NCBI GenBank assembly: GCA_017523995.1
Contig: JAFWUX010000057.1
Coordinates: 3,406-67,405, forward strand
Direction: 5' to 3'
Length of the DNA: 64,000 nt
From: Oscillospiraceae bacterium
Lineage (GTDB): Bacteria > Bacillota_A > Clostridia > Oscillospirales > Ruminococcaceae
Shown: positions 32,079 through 40,763 of the stretch, piece by piece
How positions within the stretch are numbered: the first letter of the stretch is position 1
How the letters are laid out: every line of letters begins with the position of its first letter
Translations under genes and position numbers: made by a program
The notes under the pieces: generated by a model
Seen by the model: the letters and a program-made list of their open reading frames with translations, nothing else
Databases searched by the model: none
What the model was told of the DNA's origin: nothing

Positions 32079-32099
32079 CGGTTCCGCCTGACGGAACCG
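32079..32099 (+). other. Hairpin after the lipoprotein gene
   Basis: Perfect 8-base stem CGGTTCCG (32079-32086) / CGGAACCG (32092-32099) with a 5-base loop, without a T run, just before the ribosome site of iorA. Same stem core as the hairpin at 8694. Confidence 0.45.
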
Positions 32100-32116
32100 A
32101 ACAAAGGAGAATACAC

Positions 32117-33844
32117 ATGAAAAAACTGATGCTTGGAAACGAAGCATTCGCAAGAGGTCTTTATGAGGCAGGCTGCCGGTTTGCATCCAGCTACCCGGGC
32201 ACGCCGTCCACCGAGATCACCGAGACGATTGCAAAGTACGACGAAGTCTATGCTGAATGGGCGCCGAATGAAAAGGTCGCTGTGGAATCCGCACTGGGCG
32301 CATCCTTTGCAGGTGCAAGAGCCTTTGCTGCGATGAAGCATGTCGGTCTGAACGTTGCTGCCGATCCGCTCTATACTGCGGCTTACACCGGCGTCAACGG
32401 TGGTCTGGTCATTGCAGTTGCAGATGATCCGGGCATGCACTCCTCGCAGAACGAGCAGGATTCCCGTCATCACGCAATTGCATCCAAAGTCCCGATGCTC
32501 GAGCCCTCGGATTCGCAGGAATGCAAGGATTTTGCAATCCTCGGCTACGATCTCTCCGAGGAATTCGATACACCGGTGCTGATCCGCACCGCAACCAGAG
32601 TTGCACACTCCCAGAGTGCGGTTGAGCAGCTCCCGAGACAGGAAAAGGAACTCAAGCCCTACGCAAAGAATCCGCAGAAGTACGTCATGGTGCCGGCAAA
32701 TGCAAAGGGACGCCACGTTGTTGTCGAGGAGCGCACAAAGAAGCTCATCGCCTACGCTGAGACCGCTCCGATCAACAGGGTTGAGGACAACGGCTCCGAG
32801 ATCGGCGTGATCACCTGCGGCGCTGCTTATCAGTACGCGAAGGATGCGCTCGGAAGCAAGGTCAACTACCTTAAGCTCGGCATGACCAACCCGCTGCCGG
32901 ACAAGCTGTTCCTCGATTTCGCTGCAAAGTGCAAGACCGTCTACATCATTGAGGAGCTCGACGGCATCCTCGAGCAGCACGCAAAGGCACTCGGCATCGC
33001 TTGCAAGGGCAAGGAAATCTTCGGCTGCATCGGTGAGCTCAATCAGGTTATCATCGCAGAGAAGCTGCTCGGCACCACGCCGGAGGTCACCCCGTATCCG
33101 GAGAATCTGCCGATCCGCCCGCCTGTCATGTGTGCCGGATGTCCGCACCGCGGCGTGTTCTATACGCTCGCAAAGCACAAGATCACCGTTTCCGGCGATA
33201 TCGGCTGCTATACGCTCGGCGCTGCAAAGCCGCTCGAATCCATTGACTGGACAATCTGCATGGGCTCCTCTGTCTCCTGCCTGCACGGCTTCAACAAGGT
33301 GCTCGGCGAAAAATCCCAGAACAAAACCGTCGCTGTCATCGGTGACTCGACCTTTATGCACACCGGTCTCAATTCGCTCGTCAATGTCGCATACAACGCA
33401 TCCAACTCGACTGTAATCATCCTCGATAACTCGATCACCGGCATGACCGGTCACCAGCAGAACCCGACCACTGGCAAGAACCTCAAGGGCGATCCGGCTG
33501 CTGCCGTCGATCTCGAGGCATTGTGCCATGCAATCGGCATCAAGCGCGTCCGCGTGGCTGATCCGTATCACCTTGCGGAGATGGAAAAGGCAATCACCGA
33601 GGAGCTCGCTGTCAATGAGCCCTCTGTCATCATCAGCCGCCGTCCCTGCGCACTGCTCAAGTATGTCAAGCACAATCCGCCGCTCCATGTTGACACAGAC
33701 AAGTGCAAGAGCTGCAAGATGTGCCTGAAGCTCGGCTGCCCGGCAATCTCCATGAAGGACGGCAAGGCATGCATCGACCATACACAGTGTGTCGGCTGCG
33801 GCATCTGTGAGGAGCTCTGCAAGTTTGACGCAATCCAGAAGTAA
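32117..33844 (+). CDS. iorA: Indolepyruvate:ferredoxin oxidoreductase, alpha subunit
   Basis: A 575-residue thiamine-diphosphate enzyme subunit. It decarboxylates aryl pyruvates (indole-, phenyl-, hydroxyphenylpyruvate) to aryl-acetyl-CoA, passing electrons to ferredoxin. The N-terminus (LGNEAFARGLYEAGCRFASSYPGTPSTEI) is the pyrimidine-binding domain, MCAGCPHRG and GDIGCYTLG...GDSTFMHTG hold TPP and Mg. Two [4Fe-4S] motifs close the chain: CKSCKMCLKLGCP and CVGCGICEELC. AAAGGAG precedes ATG 32117. Two tiny genes separate it from iorB. It may run in either direction in fermenting cells. Confidence 0.94.
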   Translation: MKKLMLGNEAFARGLYEAGCRFASSYPGTPSTEITETIAKYDEVYAEWAPNEKVAVESALGASFAGARAFAAMKHVGLNVAADPLYTAAYTGVNGGLVIAVADDPGMHSSQNEQDSRHHAIASKVPMLEPSDSQECKDFAILGYDLSEEFDTPVLIRTATRVAHSQSAVEQLPRQEKELKPYAKNPQKYVMVPANAKGRHVVVEERTKKLIAYAETAPINRVEDNGSEIGVITCGAAYQYAKDALGSKVNYLKLGMTNPLPDKLFLDFAAKCKTVYIIEELDGILEQHAKALGIACKGKEIFGCIGELNQVIIAEKLLGTTPEVTPYPENLPIRPPVMCAGCPHRGVFYTLAKHKITVSGDIGCYTLGAAKPLESIDWTICMGSSVSCLHGFNKVLGEKSQNKTVAVIGDSTFMHTGLNSLVNVAYNASNSTVIILDNSITGMTGHQQNPTTGKNLKGDPAAAVDLEALCHAIGIKRVRVADPYHLAEMEKAITEELAVNEPSVIISRRPCALLKYVKHNPPLHVDTDKCKSCKMCLKLGCPAISMKDGKACIDHTQCVGCGICEELCKFDAIQK

Positions 33845-33891
33845 CCTTACCAAACAACCGCATCACAATCACACAACGGAGACTGCCCGCG

Positions 33892-34095
33892 ATGAAACGA
33901 AAAACGAAAATCAGGCAGATTTACTGCCCTTACTGCGACATTCTTCTCAAATATCAGGGCGCACACCGCATTCAGCTCGGCAGATACGGCTGGCTCGTTG
34001 AACACTGGGATCAACTCTTTGCCGGTTCGCTCGATGTGCAGCTCTATGAATGCCCGAAATGCGGAAAAATCGAAATGTTCCGTGAAAGGAAATGA
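33892..34095 (+). CDS. Small zinc-finger-like hypothetical protein
   Basis: A 67-residue basic protein with two Cys-x2-Cys pairs, YCPYCDILL (residues 11-14) and ECPKCGKIE (56-59), able to hold one zinc. It resembles small zinc-ribbon adaptor proteins common in clostridia. Its stop overlaps the next gene's ATG by four bases, so translation is coupled. Function unknown. It is inserted between the two subunits of IOR. Confidence 0.7.
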   Translation: MKRKTKIRQIYCPYCDILLKYQGAHRIQLGRYGWLVEHWDQLFAGSLDVQLYECPKCGKIEMFRERK

Positions 34096-34340
34096 AGAAA
34101 GCTATGCCGCTCAACTATGAAAAGCTCTCCCCGAAGGGGAAATTTATCCGCACCTGCATCTGTGTGCCGATTCTGTTTATACTGCTCTTTGGCACGCTCT
34201 GGTTCTGTGCCACGCATTTTACACTCGGCGCAGGCTTTATCATCAAGGCGTCGATCGGCGTCGTGCTCAGCATTGTGGTCGCTGTCTGGCAGCTCATCAC
34301 AACCTACAAGGCATGGAAAGATGATGAGGACTTCTATTGA
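34092..34340 (+). CDS. Small two-helix membrane protein
   Basis: An 82-residue protein with two membrane helices (about residues 20-41 and 48-68) and charged ends. ATG 34092 overlaps the previous stop in an ATGA junction; an ATG at 34104 is an alternative since the ribosome site AAAGGA lies very close to the first. No family is recognised. Being between iorA and iorB, it is transcribed with them, but a role in that complex is not apparent. Confidence 0.65.
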   Translation: MKKAMPLNYEKLSPKGKFIRTCICVPILFILLFGTLWFCATHFTLGAGFIIKASIGVVLSIVVAVWQLITTYKAWKDDEDFY

Positions 34341-34420
34341 CGGATTGTGAGATCCGCAGCCCGAACCGCAGGCATTCTGCGGGAGGGATGAAACTGAAAC
34401 TATATCAAGAGGTATTGAAT

Positions 34421-34993
34421 ATGGAAACGAAATCTGTAATGATCGTCGGCGTCGGCGGACAGGGTTCCCTGCTCGCAAGCCGCATCCTCGGCAATGTGCT
34501 CTTACAGCAGGGCTTTGCCGTAAAGGTCAGCGAAGTACACGGCATGTCGCAGCGCGGCGGCTCCGTTGTCACTTATGTCAAATACGGCGATGCCGTCTAC
34601 TCCCCGACCGTTGAGAAGGGCGAGGCGGATGTCATCATCTCCTTTGAGCTGCTCGAGGCAGCCCGCTGGGCAGGCTATCTGAAGAAGGGCGGCAAGATCG
34701 TCACCTCGACCCAGACGCTCGATCCGATGCCGGTCATCACCGGTGCGGCAACCTATCCGCAGGGCATCATCGAGAATCTCAAATCCATGAACATTGACGT
34801 CACCGCTGTGGATGCACTCTCCCTCGCGGAGCAGGCAGGCAGCGCAAAGGCTTCCAATGTTGTGCTGATGGGCGTTGTCTCCAAAAAGATGGACTTTGAT
34901 GAGTCCGTCTGGCAGGAGGCACTGAACCAGTGCGTGCCGGAAAAGTTCATCGAAATGAACCGCAAAGCATTCGCACTCGGCAGAGACGCCTGA
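34421..34993 (+). CDS. iorB: Indolepyruvate:ferredoxin oxidoreductase, beta subunit
   Basis: A 190-residue subunit of the pyruvate/ketoisovalerate oxidoreductase gamma family: VMIVGVGGQGSLLASRILGNVL (nucleotide-like loop), VSEVHGMSQRGGSVVTYVKYG, and ADVIISFELLEAARW. It pairs with IorA. ATG 34421 has AGAGG 7 bases upstream; a longer in-frame reading starts inside the preceding membrane protein gene. It is followed 218 bases later by the aryl-CoA ligase gene. Confidence 0.93.
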   Translation: METKSVMIVGVGGQGSLLASRILGNVLLQQGFAVKVSEVHGMSQRGGSVVTYVKYGDAVYSPTVEKGEADVIISFELLEAARWAGYLKKGGKIVTSTQTLDPMPVITGAATYPQGIIENLKSMNIDVTAVDALSLAEQAGSAKASNVVLMGVVSKKMDFDESVWQEALNQCVPEKFIEMNRKAFALGRDA

Positions 34994-35022
34994 TCACCGG
35001 AGACCCCGCTTTTTCACAGAAA

Positions 35023-35049
35023 GGATACAGCCATATTAACGCTGTATCC
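35023..35049 (+). other. Hairpin between iorB and paaK
   Basis: 9-base stem GGATACAGC (35023-35031) / GCTGTATCC (35041-35049) with a 9-base loop. No T tract follows. The rest of the 34994-35211 gap is AT-rich with no gene or clear promoter. Confidence 0.45.
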
Positions 35050-35211
35050 CGATCATCACCGAACAGAAATACGGAAACACCGGGGAATCCTGTAAACATT
35101 TGCAGGAGCTGGATTTTCGTCTGCACAATATGAGCGAACATCAAACTCATACACAATATCATTCAAATCAGAACAGACGGAAATCATTATATTTGAAAGG
35201 AATGAACCCCA

Positions 35212-36519
35212 ATGGCAAAGTATTGGCAAGCGGACATTGAAACAATGTCCCCCGAAGACATGAGAAAGCTCCAGAATGAGCGCCTCGTCAAGCAGGTCAA
35301 ACATGTCTACGATAACGTCCCCTACTACAGAGATCTCATGGACAAAAAAGGCGTCAAGCCGGAGGACATCCAGTCTGTTGACGATCTGCAGAAGCTGCCG
35401 TTCCTCTCCAAAGCCGATCTGCGCGAGGCATATCCCTTCGGGCTGCTCGCAAAGCCGCTCTCCGACTGCGTCAGAATCCACTCGACCAGCGGCACCACCG
35501 GCAAGCGCGTTGTTGCATTCTATACCCAGCATGACGTTGATCTCTGGGAGGACTGCTGTGCCAGAGCCATTACCGCGGCAGGCGGCAATGAGGACGATGT
35601 CTGTCAGATTGCATACGGCTACGGTCTGTTCACCGGCGGCATGGGTCTCCACGGCGGTTCGCACAAGGCAGGATGTCTGACACTGCCGATGTCCTCGGGC
35701 AATACCGAGCGCCAGATTCAGTTCATGCGCGATCTCGGGGCGACAATCCTCTGCTGCACGCCTTCCTATGCGGCGTATATCGGCGAAACGCTGCACGACA
35801 TGGGTCTGACCCCCGATGATATCAAGCTCAAGGCGGGTATCTTCGGCGCGGAGCCGTGGACGGAGGAAATGCGCCGCTCCATCGAGAAATCCCTCGGCAT
35901 CAAGGCATACGATATCTTCGGTCTGACCGAGATTTCCGGTCCGGGCGTTGCATTTGAATGCGAGGAACAGTCCGGCATGCATATCAATGAGGATCACTTC
36001 ATTCCTGAGATCATTGATCCGGAGACCGGCGAGGTGCTGCCGGAAGGCTCTGTCGGCGAGCTTGTCTTCACGAGCATCACGAAGGAGGCATTCCCGCTGC
36101 TCCGCTACCGCACACGCGATCTCTGTGTGCTTTCTCGCAAAAAGTGCTCCTGCGGCAGAACCCTCATCAAGATGGCAAAGCCGATGGGCAGAAGCGATGA
36201 TATGATGATCATCCGCGGCGTCAACGTGTTCCCGTCGCAGATCGAGACCGTGCTCATCGAGCAGGGCTATTCGCCGAACTATCTCATCGAGGTGGATCGC
36301 AAGAACAATACCGATACGCTTGATATCAGCGTTGAGATGAATCCGGATCAGTTCTCCGACAAGATGAAGGACGTTCAGGATAAGGAAAAGGCGCTCGCAG
36401 GCGCAATCAAGACCATGCTCGGCATCAACCCGAAGGTACATCTGGTCTCGCCGAAGTCTCTCGCGCGCAGCGAGGGCAAGGCTGTCCGCGTCATCGACCG
36501 CAGGAAGCTGCATGACTGA
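35212..36519 (+). CDS. paaK: Phenylacetate-CoA ligase
   Basis: A 435-residue adenylate-forming enzyme that links aryl acetates and CoA. The P-loop HSTSGTTGKRVVAFY, the FGAEPWTEEMR motif, YDIFGLTEISGPG and the hinge RTRDLCVL are all as in PaaK. In anaerobes it pairs with IOR so that aryl acetate is activated and reductively carboxylated to the aryl pyruvate for phenylalanine/tryptophan synthesis, or the reverse with ATP gain. ATG 35212 follows AAAGGA. The ACT-domain protein at 37525 often accompanies it. Confidence 0.94.
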   Translation: MAKYWQADIETMSPEDMRKLQNERLVKQVKHVYDNVPYYRDLMDKKGVKPEDIQSVDDLQKLPFLSKADLREAYPFGLLAKPLSDCVRIHSTSGTTGKRVVAFYTQHDVDLWEDCCARAITAAGGNEDDVCQIAYGYGLFTGGMGLHGGSHKAGCLTLPMSSGNTERQIQFMRDLGATILCCTPSYAAYIGETLHDMGLTPDDIKLKAGIFGAEPWTEEMRRSIEKSLGIKAYDIFGLTEISGPGVAFECEEQSGMHINEDHFIPEIIDPETGEVLPEGSVGELVFTSITKEAFPLLRYRTRDLCVLSRKKCSCGRTLIKMAKPMGRSDDMMIIRGVNVFPSQIETVLIEQGYSPNYLIEVDRKNNTDTLDISVEMNPDQFSDKMKDVQDKEKALAGAIKTMLGINPKVHLVSPKSLARSEGKAVRVIDRRKLHD

Positions 36520-36558
36520 AAACAACATATTTTTTATCAGAACGGAGTCTTTTACACA

Positions 36559-37497
36559 ATGAATAAACACCAGGGATTGACAATCATCACCGCCGCACTG
36601 CTGCTGACCGGCTGCGGTTCTGCCGAAGTGCAGAAAGACGGCACCTATGTCAATATCAACGGTACATATAACTATAACGACGATTTCCGCAGTGATCCCG
36701 ATGCTGCGATCAGCAAGGTCATTGCGGAGACCGATCCGGAACCGAGCGACACAATCACGCTTGAAAACGGCAAGTTCACGATCAAACAGAATCTCTCGGC
36801 AAACAGCGCCGTCACATGGAACGGCAGCTACGCCTTTGACAATGCCGTGCTGAAATTCGGCTACGAAGGCGCGGATCAGAGCGCATTCGCAGACCGGATT
36901 CCGAAGCTCAACGAGACCGGCTCATATCCGTCACCGGTGATGCCGCGTGTCTATCTTTCCGACAGCGCGATCTACAGCTCAAAGCTGCCGGTCTTTCTGT
37001 TCCGTGAAAAGGACGCACCTGCCGTCATCGAACGGCACGGCGATTTTCTCTGTGTGCCTGCCTATGGTTTCAAGCTCGACGGCAGCTATGAAGGCAGCGC
37101 GGATTTCGCCGTCAACTATGATGTTGAGGAGGCAATGCGCGAAGACCGGTATTCGGAAGCGTATTATGATCTTGACATCGAGGCGTACACGGAGCAGATT
37201 TCGGAAGAATCCGTTGAAGCCGGACTGAGCATGATGCGTCTGCGCTACAATATCGCGCCGGAGGAGCCGCTGCGTTTCAGACTGCAGTTCTCCGGCGGCA
37301 AATGGGAAATGACCGCAAATGACGGCAGTGCATTCAATCACGGATACTATGCCGAAAGCAAACAGCATCCCGGATTCATCGCGATGTATCCGGATCCTGA
37401 GGACGCAGGCACGCCCGGCATCATGAAGAACATCTATCCGCTGTTTCTCTATATCGACGGCTATTCAATTTACTATCCGGGGTTTGTCAGAAAATGA
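36559..37497 (+). CDS. Hypothetical lipoprotein
   Basis: A 312-residue exported protein. Lipobox LLLTGC with Cys19, then a mainly beta-rich mature part (GTYVNINGTYNYNDDF, KLPVFLFREKDAPAVIERHGDFLCVPAYGFKL, RFRLQFSGGKWEMT). No family is recognised. It is anchored on the outer face of the membrane. It lies between paaK and the ACT gene, in the same direction, 28 bases before the latter. Whether it belongs to their function is not visible. Confidence 0.78.
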   Translation: MNKHQGLTIITAALLLTGCGSAEVQKDGTYVNINGTYNYNDDFRSDPDAAISKVIAETDPEPSDTITLENGKFTIKQNLSANSAVTWNGSYAFDNAVLKFGYEGADQSAFADRIPKLNETGSYPSPVMPRVYLSDSAIYSSKLPVFLFREKDAPAVIERHGDFLCVPAYGFKLDGSYEGSADFAVNYDVEEAMREDRYSEAYYDLDIEAYTEQISEESVEAGLSMMRLRYNIAPEEPLRFRLQFSGGKWEMTANDGSAFNHGYYAESKQHPGFIAMYPDPEDAGTPGIMKNIYPLFLYIDGYSIYYPGFVRK

Positions 37498-37524
37498 TAT
37501 CCCCGTCAAAAAAGGAGGATTCTC

Positions 37525-37959
37525 ATGGATACGATCAAGCAAATCTCGATTTTTGTGGAAAACCAGCCCGGAAAGCTTGCAGAGCTCACCCGCCTGCTTG
37601 CTGATGCTGACATCGACCTGCGCACGCTGAGCCTTGCGGATACCCGCGATTTCGGCATCCTGCGCGTCATCGTCAACAAACCGGACGAGACCGAAAAACT
37701 CCTCAAAGCCAATGAGTGGACCTATAAAACCGCTGAGGTCATCGGCGTCAAGCTGCCGGACAGACCGGGCGGCGTCGCAGAGGTGCTCGAGGCAATCAAT
37801 GAAGCAGGCGTCAACGTCGAGTATATGTATGCATTTGTCAACCGCATCCCCGGCAGAGCAGATACCGTGTTCCGTGTGGATGACATCGAGACCACGATCA
37901 ATGCGCTCAGAGCAAAGGGCATCGAAATCCTGACACCGGACGAAGCTTACTGCGGATAA
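37525..37959 (+). CDS. Double-ACT amino acid-binding protein
   Basis: A 144-residue protein of two ACT domains (residues 4-70 and 72-140): ISIFVENQPGKLAELTRLL and VIGVKLPDRPGGVAEVLEAI each carry the ligand-binding PG turn. Such stand-alone ACT pairs are regularly found beside paaK and ior genes and are thought to sense an aromatic amino acid. It has no catalytic domain. GGAGG precedes ATG 37525. It closes the aryl-acid cluster. Confidence 0.9.
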   Translation: MDTIKQISIFVENQPGKLAELTRLLADADIDLRTLSLADTRDFGILRVIVNKPDETEKLLKANEWTYKTAEVIGVKLPDRPGGVAEVLEAINEAGVNVEYMYAFVNRIPGRADTVFRVDDIETTINALRAKGIEILTPDEAYCG

Positions 37960-38011
37960 TACCCGTAAAATCGTCGAAATGCTGAAATCTGCCGAATTCC
38001 GGAGCCGGTAC

Positions 38012-38040
38012 TTGACAATAGGCGGCAGATTGTGTATAAT
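38012..38040 (+). promoter_or_regulatory. Promoter of the zinc-ribbon coiled-coil gene
   Basis: -35 TTGACA (38012-38017), 17-base spacer, -10 TATAAT (38035-38040): full consensus. Confidence 0.8.
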
Positions 38041-38138
38041 AATAGTACAGAAAAAACGCATTCTGCTGTGCAGAAAGCGAATTATAGCGCCGGATTCCGC
38101 TGCTGCGGCGGAAATCCGTGCGGATTGGAGTGTGTAAC

Positions 38139-38579
38139 ATGAGCATCTTTGATAAGGTCAGTGATGTCGGACGCGGACTGAGTGAGAAAGCTTCCAACGT
38201 ATCTGAAGTCAGCAATCTCAAGCGCAAGATTCTCTATGAGGAGGAGCGTATCGTTGAGATTTTCGCAGATCTCGGCAAAAAGTACTACAAGAATCCCGAT
38301 GAGGATCCCTCTGTGTTCCGTGCTCTCTGCGACGACATTGATGCACGCCGCCGCCGCATCAAGAAAATGAAGTTCGAGCTGAACACACTGCGCGGCTACA
38401 AAATGTGCCCGAAGTGCGATGCGGAAAACAGCGAGAAAAACATCTTCTGCGGAGTCTGCGGTGCCCGTCTCCCCGATCCGGAGGACGAGGATTTCACTTC
38501 TCTCGAAGAAAACGATTATTATACCGAAACCAGCAACCAGTTCTTCAATGCGGACAGCACCGGCAATATCGGTGTCTGA
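38139..38579 (+). CDS. Coiled-coil protein with zinc ribbon
   Basis: A 146-residue cytoplasmic protein. Residues 1-95 are helical (SLKRKILYEEERIVEIFADLG-like heptads), then a rubredoxin-like zinc ribbon, MCPKCDAENSEKNIFCGVCGA (about 95-115), then an acidic tail. The pattern resembles proteins annotated as zinc-ribbon domain proteins in clostridia, with no known activity. ATG 38139 has GGAG 8 bases upstream. It is driven by its own consensus promoter and ended by a terminator, so it is a single-gene unit. Confidence 0.78.
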   Translation: MSIFDKVSDVGRGLSEKASNVSEVSNLKRKILYEEERIVEIFADLGKKYYKNPDEDPSVFRALCDDIDARRRRIKKMKFELNTLRGYKMCPKCDAENSEKNIFCGVCGARLPDPEDEDFTSLEENDYYTETSNQFFNADSTGNIGV

Positions 38580-38608
38580 GCCCTTGATGCTGCGCTGAAT
38601 CAGCCTTG

Positions 38609-38648
38609 AAAGCCATAGTATTGTAACACATACTATGGCTTTTTGATT
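38609..38648 (+). terminator. Terminator after the zinc-ribbon gene
   Basis: 12-base stem AAAGCCATAGTA (38609-38620) / TACTATGGCTTT (38631-38642) followed by TTGATTTT. Confidence 0.88.
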
Positions 38649-38681
38649 TTATCATAATTATTTTACGAAAAGAGAACGGTC

Positions 38682-39713
38682 ATGAAAAAAGTCTGGAAAG
38701 TCATCCGAACAATTTTGCTGATATTGCTAATTATTGTGATATTGCTCATCGCTGCATGTTTCCTCTATCAGCAGCATGCGCGCAAGCTGGACAAAGCCTG
38801 TCTGGAGGATAGCGGTCTCGTGCATCTCTATGATGCGGGCGATTACAAAATGAACATCTGCAAATTCGGCGAGGGCGCGCATCAGATCATTGTCATGCCC
38901 GGCAGCGGCGATGCAGAATTCACCGCGGATATGCGCGATTTTGCCGAACACCTCAGAGACGATATCAGCCTTGTGGTTGTCACGCGCCCCGGCTACGGCC
39001 TCTGCGAGGAGACCGACGCCGAGATCACCGCGAAATACATCGTGGACAGCACACGCACCGCGCTCAAAAACGCGGGCATCGAAGCGCCCTACTCGCTCAT
39101 GGCCCATTCCATGAGCGGTATGTATGCGACCTTCTGGGAGTACACCTATCCTGAGGAAATTGACGGCATGATCTTCCTTGACACGATCAATCCCGCAACA
39201 CCGGAGGACACCGAAGAAGAACAGAAACAGCAACGCACGCCGCTGCCCGATCAGGTTCTCTATAAGCTCGGCGTGTACCGCACGCTGAATGATCTGTTTG
39301 TCTCCTCAGACCGTGACGAATTCACTTCGCTTTACAACTACAATCCGAAGGAGTATTCCCGCTCGATCATCAACGAGTCGCTGAACTTCAATCAGAATAT
39401 GCGGACAGCGTGGGAGCTGGTCAAGACGGATGAAATCCCAAAGTGCTTTGTCACAACGGATTTTGAGACAATCGCGGATGCGGAGGCGTTCGTCACCGCG
39501 CTCTATGACGAGCCGAATCCGGAAGCGGCGCAGGAGCGGTGGGATGCGCAGCAGACGGACGATCAAAAGGCGTATCGCGAAAAACGCGCGCAATACCTCG
39601 ATACAATCGAGAACTGCGAGGTCATCAATATCCCCGGCAGCCATTTCATTTACAATCAGAAGCCCGAAGAAGTCGCGGCGGTCATCGCGGACTTTGTGGA
39701 CAAAAACAACTGA
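38682..39713 (+). CDS. Membrane-anchored alpha/beta hydrolase
   Basis: A 343-residue protein with an N-terminal membrane helix (about residues 8-29) and an alpha/beta-hydrolase fold outside. The nucleophile elbow is AHSMSG with Ser143 (a variant of GHSMGG), the oxyanion region is VMPGSGDAEF, and the catalytic His is in INIPGSHFIYNQKPEEV near the end. It is likely an esterase or lipase-like hydrolase acting at the cell surface. The substrate is unknown. Start ATG 38682 has an AAGAGAACGG site, only moderate. Terminators stand on both sides. Confidence 0.83.
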   Translation: MKKVWKVIRTILLILLIIVILLIAACFLYQQHARKLDKACLEDSGLVHLYDAGDYKMNICKFGEGAHQIIVMPGSGDAEFTADMRDFAEHLRDDISLVVVTRPGYGLCEETDAEITAKYIVDSTRTALKNAGIEAPYSLMAHSMSGMYATFWEYTYPEEIDGMIFLDTINPATPEDTEEEQKQQRTPLPDQVLYKLGVYRTLNDLFVSSDRDEFTSLYNYNPKEYSRSIINESLNFNQNMRTAWELVKTDEIPKCFVTTDFETIADAEAFVTALYDEPNPEAAQERWDAQQTDDQKAYREKRAQYLDTIENCEVINIPGSHFIYNQKPEEVAAVIADFVDKNN

Positions 39714-39717
39714 TACA

Positions 39718-39757
39718 ATCCCCGAGGCGGTCAGAAAGGCTGCTTCGGGGATTTTTG
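39718..39757 (+). terminator. Terminator after the alpha/beta hydrolase gene
   Basis: Stem ATCCCCGA (39718-39725) / TCGGGGAT (39745-39752) followed by TTTTTG. Confidence 0.83.
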
Positions 39758-39827
39758 CGTCTCCGCTTCTAAGTCCTGTCCCTGCTGCATAGGATGTACC
39801 AAGACAGGCGAAAGGCGGTTTCCTCTC

Positions 39828-40763
39828 ATGACGATCAAAAGCAAATTCCGCGAGGCGCTCCCCTATCTGCCGAACCCGCTGCGGCAGGCGATCGGCAGAA
39901 TCCCCGAACCGAGAACGACAGAAATCAGCGAGATCCGGCTGCGGCTCGGCAGACCGATGCAGATTTTCTGCGCAAATGCTGCATATTCTGTCTCTGAGCA
40001 GGGACAGCTTCTGCCGCCCGACCGGACAGGCATCACCGTCACACGCGGGATGCTCGATGCGTGTTTTCAAAGCATCTGCGCACATTCCATACACAGCTGG
40101 CAGGCGGCAATCCGGCAGGGATTTGTCACAATCGCAGGCGGATGCAGAGTCGGGCTCTGCGGCACGGCGGTGATTCAGAACCGCAGACTCGAGACGGTCC
40201 GCAATCTCAGCGGCATGAATATCCGCATCGCCTCGGAACGGATCGGCTGCGCGGAATCGCTCTATCAGCGGGCACAGACTGCCCTGCGCACGGGCGGTCT
40301 GCTGATCGCGGGGGCGCCTGCATCCGGAAAAACAACGATTCTGCGCGATTTATCCCGCATACTCGGGGACGCACACAAGGTCTGCATCCTCGATGAGCGC
40401 GGCGAGATTGCAGCCGTGCAGAACGGCATGCCGCAGTTCTCGCTCGGCTCGCAGACAGATGTCTTTGACGGCTACCCGAAAGCGGAGGGAATCGGGATTG
40501 CGGTGCGCGTGATGTCCCCCGCATATCTGATCTGCGATGAGATCGGCGATGAAGCCGAGACGGAGATGCTGCTGCACTCGCTGCACACCGGCGTTAAGCT
40601 GATTGCAGCGGCACATGCGGGCAGTCTTGCGGAGCTCCGGCTGCGTCCGCAGATCAAAAAGCTCATAGATGCGGGCGTTTTCGCATATGCTGTCCTGCTA
40701 GGGAGCGGCGCGCAGTGCGGACAGGTTCTGCAGGCACAGGCACTCGGGCGCACCGCCGGATGA
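39828..40763 (+). CDS. spoIIIAA: Stage III sporulation protein AA (ATPase)
   Basis: A 311-residue secretion-type ATPase. Walker A is AGAPASGKTT (161-170), RDLSRIL and CILDERGEIAAV follow, and DEIGDEAETEMLLHSLHTGVKLIAAAH is the Walker B and sensor region. It powers the SpoIIIA-SpoIIQ channel between mother cell and forespore. It is the first of eight genes in the standard order. In Bacillus these are under sigma-E; the GCATAGGAT near 39789 could be a sigma-E -10 box but I cannot establish it. No strong ribosome site besides AAAGG. Confidence 0.94.
   Translation: MTIKSKFREALPYLPNPLRQAIGRIPEPRTTEISEIRLRLGRPMQIFCANAAYSVSEQGQLLPPDRTGITVTRGMLDACFQSICAHSIHSWQAAIRQGFVTIAGGCRVGLCGTAVIQNRRLETVRNLSGMNIRIASERIGCAESLYQRAQTALRTGGLLIAGAPASGKTTILRDLSRILGDAHKVCILDERGEIAAVQNGMPQFSLGSQTDVFDGYPKAEGIGIAVRVMSPAYLICDEIGDEAETEMLLHSLHTGVKLIAAAHAGSLAELRLRPQIKKLIDAGVFAYAVLLGSGAQCGQVLQAQALGRTAG

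Noticed and set aside
32072..33853. 593-codon minus-strand open frame over iorA
   Set aside because: Shadow of iorA, which has all TPP and ferredoxin motifs.
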